This document shows positions 34,901 through 43,052 of a stretch of 64,000 bases of DNA, one piece after another. Positions within the stretch are counted from its first letter, which is position 1. Each line of letters starts with the position of its first letter. The notes below the pieces were generated by a model. The model was not told where the DNA came from. It did not search any database and saw only the letters and a program-made list of their open reading frames with translations. Location: assembly GCF_026241755.1 (NCBI RefSeq), contig NZ_JAPJDA010000019.1, positions 1-64,000 of the forward strand, given 5' to 3'. Source of the DNA: Salinimicrobium profundisediminis (lineage in GTDB: Bacteria > Bacteroidota > Bacteroidia > Flavobacteriales > Flavobacteriaceae). The position numbers were made by a program, and so were the translations under genes.

Positions 34901-36637
34901 ATTTTCTCCCAATAAAGTGAATAGATCTACCGGAGCATCATCAGGGCTTAACGTAATAGTGTTATCATTTCCTGCATTTGCATCCTCAATAACGGTAATG
35001 GATATTGCAGCTGTATCTTCACATTCTCCTTCACCTACAGTATAAGTACCGGTAATAATAACTGGCTCAGTGAGTGGATTGCCGGGAAATATGAATTGTT
35101 GTAGTCCACTAAAATCTCCTTCAAATGTTCCATCAAGATCTCTATCTCCAAGCCATTCTGCAAGTACTTCCATACCTGCTGTTGGATCTGGATTTTGTGA
35201 CTCTGGATCTTGAGCATTTATAATTTGCTGTACAAGAGCTTCAATTTCAGTACGGCAGAAGGTCTCATTCACATCTTCACCTGCATTAGCCTCACAAGGG
35301 GCTACTGTAATAGTGAATATTGCAGAATCTTCTCCCGAAATACATCCTGAAGTTTCATCTACTGTATAGGTCACAGTGTAAACACCAGCACCTGTCTGGG
35401 ATGGGTCAAATAGTCCATCAGGATACCCTTCAAATGTTCCAAAAGTTTGTGCTTCTGAAGTAAGGAAGGAGTACAAATTCTGTGTTTCATCATCAATTGC
35501 GAACTCCAAAGAGACATCCTGTCCCGCATTAGCTTCTTCTGAAGCTATAACAGATATTGTAAGGTCTACCTGGTCACAACCTACAGTGTAAGTGGTGGTA
35601 AAATCTCCCAGCCCGTCGTTATCATTTTGGTATTGAGTTGCCATTTGAGCGGGAGTAGGATTGAATGTTCCGTTTGTAGGAACTTCTTCGCCTAATAAGC
35701 TTAAATAGTAGTTTTCAATGGCATCAACACTTGGGAAAGTTTCCTGAACATCAAGTTCGCAAACTATTCCAGGGCCTGTAGTCTCAAGTTCTACAGCTGG
35801 TGTTACAGTTACAGTAACAGCTAATCGATCAAAACTTTCACAAGTACTTCCTACCGAAGATACATAGTAAGTGCGGCCATCTACTAATTCAGCAGTAGAG
35901 GCTAATCTTGTTCCTCCTGCGGTATAGTATCTATTGTTGCCGGTGGCGACAATATCTGCAAGAGTAGGATTGTTTATTGCGCAAAACTCTTGTGCTTCAT
36001 CACCTGTTGGAGCTGGTTCGTTAGATAAAATTATCTCAACACTGTTTAAACTGGAAATACAACCATCAGGTCCTTCCTGCCCTACCCAGTAAGTAGTTCC
36101 ATTTACAAGCTCAGTACTCTGAGTTAATACCTCTTCCTGAAAAGCATCAGCATACCATATAATTTTACCGCTATTATCTGCACTGGTTCGAATGTCTGCT
36201 AAAGTTAAATTAGAATCGTTAACATCCTCAACACAAAAATTTAGCTGAGGTAGAGAAGAACCAGGATCAGCTTGTCTCATGGTGTTTTCATAGATTCCTA
36301 AGATTCTAGGAGCACCAAACACTGTTACTGTCACAGCAGGTCTTGTAGAACATTGCCCAGTAGAAGAACCAGCATAAAAAATATTTATACCGTCTGGAAT
36401 AAATTCATCATTACCAAAAGGTTGTGTGGCATCTTCGCTCGCATACCATACCACATCAGATCCTGAAGAAACCTCAAGACTTCCAAAGGTTGGTTCTTCA
36501 GTATCGCAAAAACTTTGCGAACTTAGTTCATCCTCTACAGTAGGACAGCTCTGTCCATACATGTAGGTTCCGGTCATAAAAAATAAGGCAAAAAAGAATA
36601 GTGGTATTCTCATTTTACCCAGAGTAAAAATTTGCAT
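31970..36637 (-). CDS. Giant repeat adhesin with type-B T9SS sorting domain
   Basis: A 1555-residue secreted surface protein. A signal peptide (MRIPLFFFALFFMTGTYMYG; ATG at 36637 or 36613) leads into a long array of Ig-like or PKD-like modules. Five copies of a roughly 75-residue module carry D-V-x-x-x-FPS-x-x-x-I-R-x-x-YL-x-LL, then NGTFNPTPAQ, then LGDFTTTYTV. They alternate with a module containing GGTWSNGNGTFDPATDEAGT. The last 90 residues are the gliding-motility-associated type-B sorting domain (IPEIFSPNGDAINDRFVI, YNRWGEPVYKG, GVYFYIL). It probably works as an adhesin or gliding surface protein. Composition is Thr/Asp/Gly-rich and acidic, with few Lys. Confidence 0.9.
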   Translation of the reverse strand: MQIFTLGKMRIPLFFFALFFMTGTYMYGQSCPTVEDELSSQSFCDTEEPTFGSLEVSSGSDVVWYASEDATQPFGNDEFIPDGINIFYAGSSTGQCSTRPAVTVTVFGAPRILGIYENTMRQADPGSSLPQLNFCVEDVNDSNLTLADIRTSADNSGKIIWYADAFQEEVLTQSTELVNGTTYWVGQEGPDGCISSLNSVEIILSNEPAPTGDEAQEFCAINNPTLADIVATGNNRYYTAGGTRLASTAELVDGRTYYVSSVGSTCESFDRLAVTVTVTPAVELETTGPGIVCELDVQETFPSVDAIENYYLSLLGEEVPTNGTFNPTPAQMATQYQNDNDGLGDFTTTYTVGCDQVDLTISVIASEEANAGQDVSLEFAIDDETQNLYSFLTSEAQTFGTFEGYPDGLFDPSQTGAGVYTVTYTVDETSGCISGEDSAIFTITVAPCEANAGEDVNETFCRTEIEALVQQIINAQDPESQNPDPTAGMEVLAEWLGDRDLDGTFEGDFSGLQQFIFPGNPLTEPVIITGTYTVGEGECEDTAAISITVIEDANAGNDNTITLSPDDAPVDLFTLLGENAQTEGTWSSGNGTFNPATDAAGTYTYIVGTDGCTDSASVVVTLTTDSVVSPGVSVVCLRDVQTFFPSVDEIRKYYLRLLPSGVATNGSFNPTPAQMADIYQADEDGLGEFTTTYTVNGESYELTINVVTEAEAGDDATITLTTDDEPVDLFTYLGENALRGGTWSNGNGTFDPATDEAGTFTYTVGYETCMDSATVTVIVNDPTDPTTPGSGYAIVCAGDVDTFFPSYDEIRKFYLRLLPTGVATNGTFNPTPRQISEMYQADADKLGEFTTVYTAPDAQTYELTVNVVAEAFAGDDATVTLTTEDDEVTLFEYLGENAQQGGTWSNGDGTFDPATDEPGTFTYTVGYEGCMDSATVTVTVSTDPCTGIVDAGTDSSADVCETDVQTTFPSIDEIRKFYLGLLDAGVSVDGTFSPTPAEISAMYQADEDGLGDFTTTYTLTNGECTDSVELTVTIVPTEPASTGDINDITTCTAEGTLNLFDFLNNDNTLGGTFSDASGVITDGMLDVSEEGAFTITYTVEEGDTESCIEGSASTTFTVNVTANTANAGADNSVEVCNSEVENLSNAGVRNLYISLLESGVDTNGSFNPTIQEIIDDYNINSKFGDFTTTYTVGTGQCTDSAVLTVTVLENPDAGQNATVNLEEDATETVDLFAELGGTPETGGTWTFDGDEVDATFDPATDAEGVYTYTVTSDNGCSASATVTVIVGTQEPECNGENTPAAPTVTPFDGCAASNATVADLEISGEADAVFTVYSDETLQTEVDATQVLTAKTYYVTQTNTTGCVSDATAVTVTLNDVDAPSLVTEPEQLCAGQDLTVGDLEGSVIANGDLVWYTTATGSETVSPSTPLQNGTTLFAAAVDATTGCESSTRTPVQVNLSNCEIVIPEIFSPNGDAINDRFVIQNISSEYPNHMMEIYNRWGEPVYKGQVGKSQGWDGTSSEGSFGSGVLPVGVYFYILNYNDGQTAPIQGRVYLSR
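33239..34738 (-). repeat. Three tandem ~490-bp units in the adhesin gene
   Basis: Units start at the codon before Val-Cys of VVCLRDV (34738), IVCAGDV (34258) and DVCETDV (33766), with periods of 480, 492 and 528 bases. Further diverged copies begin at about 35767 (IVCELDV) and 33238 (EVCNSEV). Each holds one FPS-type module followed by a second beta-rich module. The two 34 kb units are the most alike. Confidence 0.85.
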
Positions 36638-36992
36638 AGGCTTTAAGTGTTAAATTTAATCAATTGCATTTTAGGATTTATAGTTCAAATATAAAGTAAA
36701 CATTCATTTTAAAACTTAAACTCCTGTTAAGGGAAAAGTCTAAAGAGAATGTAGCCGAAACTACTATATATTGCTGAGGTAGGGGAGGTTAAAAGTACGA
36801 CTTTTTCGTTAATAAAATTTTTTTAGGAGTTTTTTTACATCTAATAAGTTAAAAGTGTTTTTCGTCCATATAAATTAACTCACAGTTGGACATAAGAATT
36901 CACTTTTTGTTACAGATTTTCAGAAGTTTTTTTTGCAATACTTCACAGGCAGTCTTTCTTCCTATTCTTTTATATTTACTCAAAAATTAATA
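36638..36992. other. Divergent adhesin-mpl intergenic region
   Basis: These 355 AT-rich bases separate divergent transcription units. A minus-strand TATATTTG box (36686-36693) faces the adhesin. A plus-strand TATATTTA near match (36971-36978) lies 14 bases before mpl. No gene or strong hairpin was seen. Confidence 0.6.
36686..36693 (-). promoter_or_regulatory. Probable promoter of the adhesin operon
   Basis: The minus strand reads TATATTTG, an exact TAnnTTTG match 49 bases upstream of the ATG at 36637. No -33 TTTG at the canonical distance. Confidence 0.55.
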
Positions 36993-38348
36993 ATGCGGCT
37001 ACATTTTATAGCAATTGGGGGAAGTGCCATGCATAACCTTGCCCTTGCTCTTCACGAAAAAGGATATAAAATCACAGGTAGTGATGATGTCATTTATGAA
37101 CCTTCCAAAACCCGATTAAACAACAAAGGCCTGCTGCCAAAGCAATTTGGGTGGTTTCCCGAAAAAATCACCAAAGACCTCGATGCTGTTATCCTCGGAA
37201 TGCATGCCCGGGAAGATAATCCCGAATTGGCAAGAGCAAAAGAACTGGAACTTCCTATATACTCTTATCCCGAATTTTTATTCGAACAATCTAAAGAAAA
37301 GACAAGAGTGGTTATTGGCGGTTCTCATGGTAAAACTACAATAACCTCAATGATTCTACATGTGATGAACTACCATCACAAGAATGTGGATTTTATGGTA
37401 GGTGCTCAATTGGAAGGATTTGAGAATATGGTCCACTTAACCCAGGAAAATGATTTTATAGTGCTTGAGGGTGATGAGTATTTATCCTCTCCTATAGACA
37501 GGCGTCCAAAGTTTCATCTTTATAAACCTAACATCGCTTTCCTTAGCGGAATTGCCTGGGATCATATCAACGTATTTCCAACTTTTGATGAGTATCTGGA
37601 GCAATTCAAAATCTTCATAGATTCTATAGTTAAAGGAGGTATCCTGGTATATAATGAGGAGGATCAACACCTGAAGCAACTGGTGGAAGAATCTACGAAC
37701 ACCATTAGAAAGCATTCTTACAGAACGCCAGATTATCACGTGGAGAACGAAAATACACTTTTGCATACGCCCGAAGGTGATATGCCTGTTGCCGTTTTTG
37801 GTGAACACAACCTTCAAAATTTAGCAGGTGCAAAATGGATTTGTCAACACATGGGTATAGACGAAGAAGACTTTTATGAAGCTATTGCTTCTTTTAAAGG
37901 CGCTTCAAAAAGGTTGGAAAAGATAGTAGAAACCAAAAACACTGTCGTATTTAAAGATTTTGCACATAGTCCTTCAAAGGTGATGGCAACTACTAAAGCT
38001 GTGAAGGAACAGTATCCGGACAGAAAGGTGGTTGCATGTCTTGAACTTCACACCTACAGCAGTCTAAATGCCAATTTTCTTAAACAGTACGAATCTTCTC
38101 TGAATGCAGCCGATGAAGCTGTGGTTTTCTTTTCCCCCGAAGCGGTAGAAAATAAGAAGTTGGAGCCCATTTCTAAAGAACAAATTTTTGAAGCTTTTTC
38201 CCGAACAGATCTAACGGTTTACACTAATGCACTGGAGTTTAAAAATTACTTGCAAGAACAGCAGTATGATCATAAAGTGCTTTTGTTAATGAGTAGTGGT
38301 AATTACGGAGGTTTAAATTTTGATGAGATCAAGAACTGGGTATCCTAA
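36993..38348 (+). CDS. mpl: UDP-N-acetylmuramate:L-Ala-gamma-D-Glu-meso-DAP ligase Mpl
   Basis: Murein recycling ligase that reattaches the tripeptide to UDP-MurNAc in the cytoplasm. The 451-residue protein has the Mur-ligase N-terminus HFIAIGGSAMHNLALAL (4-20) and the P-loop GGSHGKTT near 109-116. The central domain follows with EGDEYLSSP and GIAWDHINVFP, then FAHSPSKVMAT and LELHTYSSLN in the C-terminal domain. I chose ATG 36993; the open frame extends 20 codons further upstream from a TTG at 36933. The stop codon is part of a one-mismatch copy of the dispersed palindrome. Confidence 0.92.
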   Translation: MRLHFIAIGGSAMHNLALALHEKGYKITGSDDVIYEPSKTRLNNKGLLPKQFGWFPEKITKDLDAVILGMHAREDNPELARAKELELPIYSYPEFLFEQSKEKTRVVIGGSHGKTTITSMILHVMNYHHKNVDFMVGAQLEGFENMVHLTQENDFIVLEGDEYLSSPIDRRPKFHLYKPNIAFLSGIAWDHINVFPTFDEYLEQFKIFIDSIVKGGILVYNEEDQHLKQLVEESTNTIRKHSYRTPDYHVENENTLLHTPEGDMPVAVFGEHNLQNLAGAKWICQHMGIDEEDFYEAIASFKGASKRLEKIVETKNTVVFKDFAHSPSKVMATTKAVKEQYPDRKVVACLELHTYSSLNANFLKQYESSLNAADEAVVFFSPEAVENKKLEPISKEQIFEAFSRTDLTVYTNALEFKNYLQEQQYDHKVLLLMSSGNYGGLNFDEIKNWVS

Positions 38349-38361
38349 AATGGCATTTTTG
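38345..38361. repeat. Dispersed palindrome copy 7 (one mismatch)
   Basis: CTAAAATGGCATTTTTG differs from the consensus at the second base only. It includes the mpl stop codon (TAA at 38346-38348) and extends into the 52-base gap before radC. Confidence 0.7.
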
Positions 38362-38400
38362 GAATAGCTTCATTTTGTTATCTTTAGAGAAATTGAGCCA

Positions 38401-39102
38401 ATGGATTCTCAGAAATCAAAAGCCTTTACAATTAAACACTGGGCAGAGGGAGACAGGCCCAGGGAGAAACTCCTTCAAAAGGGCAGGGAGTTTTTAAGTG
38501 ATGCCGAGTTGCTGGCAATTCTCATTGGCTCGGGGAGTAGAAACGAATCGGCAGTTGAAGTCTGTAAAAAAGTTCTGTTCAAAGCTGAAGATAATCTAAA
38601 TGAACTGGGAAGGTTTTCAGTAAAACAGCTCATGGAAGTAAAAGGTATTGGTGAAGCTAAAGCTTTAACCATAGTGGCTGCACTGGAGTTGGGTAGAAGA
38701 CGGAGGTCTTCTGAAGCTCTCGAAAAGAAAAGGATATCTTCAAGTGCTTCAGTTTTTGAGCTTATGCAGCCAAAGATAGGGGAGTTGCCTCATGAAGAAT
38801 TCTGGATTCTCTACCTCAATAATTCCAATAAAGTCATTCAGGAGTTGCCCCTAAGCAAAGGTGGCATAACGGGAACTTTGGTAGATGTGCGTTTGGCCTA
38901 CAAACAGGCCCTGAATTTAGGTGCCACGGCGACAATACTGGTGCATAACCATCCCTCAGGCAACCTTAACCCAAGTACGGCAGATAAACAACTTACCCAA
39001 AAATTTAAGACAGCCGGGGAATCGCTTGATATAAAAGTTCTGGATCATTTAATAATAACCGAAAAATCCTATTTCAGCTTTGCTGATGAAGGTTTGTTGT
39101 AA
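38401..39102 (+). CDS. radC: RadC family JAB-domain protein
   Basis: RadC/UPF0758 protein, 233 residues. An N-terminal helix-hairpin-helix-like part (about 1-100: LSDAELLAILIGSGS, VKGIGEAKA) precedes a JAB/MPN metalloprotease-like domain with HNHPSGNLNPSTAD (from about residue 183), which keeps the H-x-H-x(7)-S-x(2)-D zinc motif. The historical link to DNA repair is disputed and its biochemical role is unsettled. It lies between mpl and the deacetylase-like gene, in the same direction. Confidence 0.93.
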   Translation: MDSQKSKAFTIKHWAEGDRPREKLLQKGREFLSDAELLAILIGSGSRNESAVEVCKKVLFKAEDNLNELGRFSVKQLMEVKGIGEAKALTIVAALELGRRRRSSEALEKKRISSSASVFELMQPKIGELPHEEFWILYLNNSNKVIQELPLSKGGITGTLVDVRLAYKQALNLGATATILVHNHPSGNLNPSTADKQLTQKFKTAGESLDIKVLDHLIITEKSYFSFADEGLL

Positions 39103-39111
39103 TACATATTT

Positions 39112-40401
39112 ATGCTGCTGGTATACACCCAAAAAATTACACCTAGAATTACTTATGTATTTAAACACGTATGTACTCAAATTTTAGGTTTGCCTGTTGG
39201 CTTCACATCAAAGATTGAAGAATTTGTGGCCCATGAAGGCATGAAGCTCTCCTACGGAAAGCAGAGTCTGGCAAATGAGGTCTTTATTCAGAATGTAGAT
39301 CTTTTGCTGGAGCAGGGAATGAACGATCTTGAAGTAAAGGTTCAGGAATGGGATGGGGTACCCTGTTTTTTTGCGGTGGGAGAAACCAGCTCGATCCCCT
39401 TTGACATTTTTGCGGCTTCTTTTTACCTGCTTAGCCGGTACGAAGAATATCTGCCGCATGTAAAAGACAAAGAAGGTAGATTTCAGGCGAGTGAAAGTCT
39501 GGCTTTTCAGGAAGGTTTTCTTGAAAAACCGGTCATTGATATTTGGGCGCAAAAATTCCGGCAGGTTCTAAGTGATAAATTTCCGAATCAAAAATTTCCG
39601 AAGAGACAGTTCACCACTCAAACTATCGTCGCTGTCACTGAAGCTTACTGCTATAAAAAAAAGGGAATTGTAAGAGTGGTTTTGGGATTGTTGCTGGATC
39701 TAATTAGGTTTAAACCCAAGTACGTGTTGCACCGGTTGCAGGTAATGACCAAAATGAAAAAAGATCCTTATGATATTTACACAAAGGTCATCCAGTTTTT
39801 GAAAAAATACCGTGTGCCCATGAAGTTCATGTTTCAGGTAAGCGATTTTTCTACTTACGACAGGAATATCAACCACAATCGGTTGGAGCTGCAAAGCCTC
39901 ATTAAATCGGTAGCCGATTATGCCGAAGTTGGCCTGCAGCCGGGATATTATGCAAATCAAAAATTCGGGGTTTTAAAGGAAGAAAAAAAGCGAATGGAGG
40001 AAATTATTAAGAGGCCGGTAGAGAGTGCGATCAACAATCATTATAATTTGTTGCTGCCCGATACCTATAACCACATGGTAGAACTTGAATTTCAAAAAGA
40101 TTTCTCCATGGGCTATCCCGAGGCTGTAGGCTTACGGGCAGGCACCTGTACTCCTTTTTTGTTCTATGATCTCAATTTTGAAATCACCACGCCATTACTC
40201 GTGAATCCATACGCCATTAATTCTGAAGCTTTCGGAAAATTAAAAGAAAATGAAATAGAGTATAAGGTTCTCGAAATAAAACGACAAATCTCTATGGTTG
40301 AAGGAAAATTAATTTCCGTATTTACGAATAAAGATTTTTCCGAATATGCCAATGCAAGAAGGAATTTTTCAATTTTAAAGATGCTTAATGAAATTCAGTA
40401 A
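39112..40401 (+). CDS. Polysaccharide deacetylase-like protein (DUF7033 type), possibly inactive
   Basis: A 429-residue cytoplasmic protein resembling flavobacterial NodB-fold deacetylase-like proteins with an N-terminal DUF7033-like part (IPFDIFAASFYLLSRYEEYL at about 96-115). The late motif GLRAGTCTPFLFYDL (about 343-357) is well kept. The first NodB motif, where homologues usually carry Asp residues, here reads QTIVAVTEAYCY (about 170-181) with no Asp. The middle motif reads NNHYN. It may therefore be a pseudo-enzyme, or I may have mis-aligned it. The 3' end overlaps yjjG by 14 bases. Family call is fairly secure, activity is not. Confidence 0.7.
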   Translation: MLLVYTQKITPRITYVFKHVCTQILGLPVGFTSKIEEFVAHEGMKLSYGKQSLANEVFIQNVDLLLEQGMNDLEVKVQEWDGVPCFFAVGETSSIPFDIFAASFYLLSRYEEYLPHVKDKEGRFQASESLAFQEGFLEKPVIDIWAQKFRQVLSDKFPNQKFPKRQFTTQTIVAVTEAYCYKKKGIVRVVLGLLLDLIRFKPKYVLHRLQVMTKMKKDPYDIYTKVIQFLKKYRVPMKFMFQVSDFSTYDRNINHNRLELQSLIKSVADYAEVGLQPGYYANQKFGVLKEEKKRMEEIIKRPVESAINNHYNLLLPDTYNHMVELEFQKDFSMGYPEAVGLRAGTCTPFLFYDLNFEITTPLLVNPYAINSEAFGKLKENEIEYKVLEIKRQISMVEGKLISVFTNKDFSEYANARRNFSILKMLNEIQ

Positions 40402-41077
40402 CATTCGTCACATATTTTTTGATCTCGATCATACCTTATGGGATTTTGACCGCAACTCGGGGCTTGCCTTTAATTCAATTTTTGAAAAGCACCAGATAAA
40501 AGTGAGGCTCGAGGAGTTTCTTGCAATATATGCGCCCATAAATGCCAATTACTGGAAGCTGTATAGAGATGACAAGGTCACACAAGAAGATCTTCGCTAT
40601 GGCCGGCTGCGTGACTCTTTTAAAGGTATGAATGTAAATGTTACAGATTCTCAGATAAAACAGCTAAGTATAGATTATATTGAGCATTTGCCGAAACATA
40701 ATTACCTGCTTGCCGGCACGGTTGAAGTGCTCGATTACCTGCGCCCGCTATATAAACTGCACATCATCACCAATGGGTTTAAAGAAGTTCAGTATAAAAA
40801 ACTGGAAAGTTCAGGCATCCTCAAATATTTTTCTTCCATTACTACTTCTGAAGATGTGGGAGTGAAAAAACCCAATCCAAAAATCTTTGAAGTCGCTCTA
40901 GGAAAGGCGGAAGCAAAAGTGGAAGAAAGTATCATGATAGGTGATAATCTTGAAGCTGATATTTTAGGTGCCAAAGACTTCGGAATGCAGGCTATACTGT
41001 ATAACTACTATAAAACTGAATATGCTACAGATCATCATCAGGTGATGGAAATGAAGGAATTAACCCGCTATTTGTAA
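40388..41077 (+). CDS. yjjG: YjjG family HAD pyrimidine 5'-nucleotidase
   Basis: Haloacid-dehalogenase phosphatase that removes phosphate from non-canonical pyrimidine nucleotides in the YjjG family. The 229-residue protein has catalytic Asp12 and Asp14 (FFDLDHTLWDFD), motif II in IITNGF, motif III Lys within the GVKKPNPKIFEVAL stretch, and motif IV IGDNLEADILGA. Its ATG lies inside the end of the previous gene (14-base overlap), suggesting coupling. Confidence 0.88.
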   Translation: MKFSNIRHIFFDLDHTLWDFDRNSGLAFNSIFEKHQIKVRLEEFLAIYAPINANYWKLYRDDKVTQEDLRYGRLRDSFKGMNVNVTDSQIKQLSIDYIEHLPKHNYLLAGTVEVLDYLRPLYKLHIITNGFKEVQYKKLESSGILKYFSSITTSEDVGVKKPNPKIFEVALGKAEAKVEESIMIGDNLEADILGAKDFGMQAILYNYYKTEYATDHHQVMEMKELTRYL

Positions 41078-41112
41078 TAAGCAGAAGTAAATTTCGTTAG
41101 ATTTAGAACTGT

Positions 41113-41661
41113 ATGAAGATGTCCTGGAGAAATTGCTTTTCAAAAATGGCCTTTTTGGCACTCCTCACAGTCTGTACTTCCTGTGTTAAGGATGTTGATC
41201 TTGACCAGACTGATGAGATTGTGCTCTCACCCGAAGCCGCCGTCGATCTTATTTTCTTTGATCTTGTTGATGAAGAATTCAACGTTGTCTCTAGCAGCGG
41301 GGTAACAGCAAAAGACGAAACCAGGCTCGATTTTCTAGATGATGACTACATACAAAATGACCTGGTGCGGGCCGATTTCAACTTCAGGTTCACCAACACC
41401 TTTGAGAGTCACTTAACTGCAATTATAAGATTTCTTTCCCCTGCAAACGGGGTGCAGCATACTGTCCTGGTTTCAATTCCCCGTGGAAGTATAGAAACAC
41501 CGTCAGTAGTAGATTACACCGAAATTATTAATGAAGCCCAGATAAATAGAATAAGAAGAAGTATAAAAGTGTCTGTTGAAGTAACAAGACATGACCCGTC
41601 GGCGGTTGCAGGATCTTTGCAGCTCGCTTCAAAAGGGTTTTTCTACTTTGAATTCAAATAA
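41113..41661 (+). CDS. Predicted lipoprotein of unknown family
   Basis: I do not recognise a family. The 182-residue product has a lipoprotein-type signal with Cys21 or Cys24 as the lipidated residue (LLTVCTSC), then an acidic, beta-rich body (LDFLDDDYIQNDLVRADFNF, then FRFTNTFESHLTAIIRF). The stop and the next ATG share one base (TAATG). With the following beta-barrel-like protein and a third secreted protein it forms an envelope operon, so it may be an outer membrane lipoprotein partner. A one-mismatch palindrome copy encodes SKMAFL inside the signal peptide. Confidence 0.75.
   Translation: MKMSWRNCFSKMAFLALLTVCTSCVKDVDLDQTDEIVLSPEAAVDLIFFDLVDEEFNVVSSSGVTAKDETRLDFLDDDYIQNDLVRADFNFRFTNTFESHLTAIIRFLSPANGVQHTVLVSIPRGSIETPSVVDYTEIINEAQINRIRRSIKVSVEVTRHDPSAVAGSLQLASKGFFYFEFK
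41141..41157. repeat. Dispersed palindrome copy 8 (one mismatch)
   Basis: CAAAAATGGCCTTTTTG differs from the consensus only at the first A of the right arm. It lies in the signal-peptide codons (SKMAFL) of the lipoprotein gene. Confidence 0.65.
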
Positions 41662-43052
41662 TGAGAGTATTTTTCTTCCTCTTCATATTAACGCTTTCTC
41701 AGGGAATATTGGCCCAAAACAAACAGCTGCTGTACAATTTTGACGATTTGCCTCAAACCCTTTTACTAAATCCGGGAGCCGAAACCAATTTTGATATGCA
41801 TCTTGGCCTTCCGCTTTTGTCACAGATCCATCTGTCTGCAGGGTCTTCAGGCGTGAATATGTATGACATTTTCAGGGAGGATGGAGGTTCCATTAATGAC
41901 AGAATTAGAAAAACGTTGCACAAGCTTTCCAAAAATGATTTTTTTACAGTCAACCAGCAACTTGAGATCTTTTCTATTGGTTGGCGTGACCAGCGAAGAA
42001 GGTATTATACAGCCGGGATTTACCAGGAATTTGATGCCTTTGTGTACTTTCCCAAAGATCCTGCGGTGCTGGCTTATGAAGGGAATAAAAATTACATCGG
42101 GCGAAATTTCGATTTTTCGGATGCTGCTTTCACTGCCGAGGTGCTCAACGTTTTTCACCTGGGTTTTACCAATTATTATTCTGAAGATTTAAACTACGGT
42201 TTCCGCGGAAAAATTTATTCCGGAATTTTTAATGCCCACAGTGTAGATAATACCGGCATTTTTAGAACCGAACTTTCCCCTGAAGGCCCCAACCTTTACC
42301 GGCATTATATGTCGCAGGTCGATATCTTGATAAACACAGCCGGGTGGGACGAACTTACAGATTCTGATGCTACCAACAGGCAACTTATGGCAAGCTTCTT
42401 AAAAAAGGCATTTTTGGGAGGTAATATTGGGTTGGGCCTCGATGCCGGCTTCACCTGGTATCCTTCAGATCAATACAGGGTAACCGCGAGCCTGCTGGAT
42501 ATTGGCTTTATGCGACAAACTAAAAATGTAGAAAATTACAGGTATTACGGAGATTACCAAACCGATGGGATTGAGCTGCTTTTTCCGGGTACGCGTGAGT
42601 ATTGGGACGAGTGGGAAGACAATCTGGATAAAAACCTGAAAGATGAAACCTTGACCAATTCTTACACCACATGGCGACCTGTAAAGTTCAATGCCTCGGT
42701 AGATTTCGGGTTTTCTGAAAATGCCGAACCCTGTAACTGCTACAGGCCAATGGGCAGGAGAAGATATTTTAACCATCTTGGAGCCCAGTTTTTCGCTGTA
42801 AAACGGCCCCGGGGGCTCAACTTTGCCACCACCCTTTACTACGATAAAACCTTTAATAATAACTTTAGAGGAAAAATTACTTATACAGCCGATTCCTATT
42901 CGTTTTCAAATATCGGGCTCCTGTTTTCTGCCAGACTTTCCAATTTTAATGTTTATCTTGCTGCAGATAATCTTCTGGATTATACCAATCTCGCCAAGGC
43001 GCAGAATGCTTCGGTGCAGCTTGGGGTCCAACTAATGTTTAGCAGGGAATGA
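41661..43052 (+). CDS. DUF5723-like outer membrane beta-barrel protein
   Basis: A 463-residue protein with a signal peptide ending SQGILAQ. The mature body is rich in alternating aromatic and polar residues and ends in amphipathic strands (ASVQLGVQLMF), typical of outer membrane barrels. DQRRRYYTAGIYQEFDAFVY and the bipartite layout fit the DUF5723 family of Bacteroidota, whose function is unknown. It is translationally coupled on both sides: TAATG with the lipoprotein upstream and a four-base overlap with the gene downstream. Confidence 0.75.
   Translation: MRVFFFLFILTLSQGILAQNKQLLYNFDDLPQTLLLNPGAETNFDMHLGLPLLSQIHLSAGSSGVNMYDIFREDGGSINDRIRKTLHKLSKNDFFTVNQQLEIFSIGWRDQRRRYYTAGIYQEFDAFVYFPKDPAVLAYEGNKNYIGRNFDFSDAAFTAEVLNVFHLGFTNYYSEDLNYGFRGKIYSGIFNAHSVDNTGIFRTELSPEGPNLYRHYMSQVDILINTAGWDELTDSDATNRQLMASFLKKAFLGGNIGLGLDAGFTWYPSDQYRVTASLLDIGFMRQTKNVENYRYYGDYQTDGIELLFPGTREYWDEWEDNLDKNLKDETLTNSYTTWRPVKFNASVDFGFSENAEPCNCYRPMGRRRYFNHLGAQFFAVKRPRGLNFATTLYYDKTFNNNFRGKITYTADSYSFSNIGLLFSARLSNFNVYLAADNLLDYTNLAKAQNASVQLGVQLMFSRE

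Noticed and set aside
32214-35217. Open frames on the plus strand opposite the adhesin gene
   Set aside because: They are shadows of a repeat-rich long gene and have no signal peptides, domains or spacing typical of genes.
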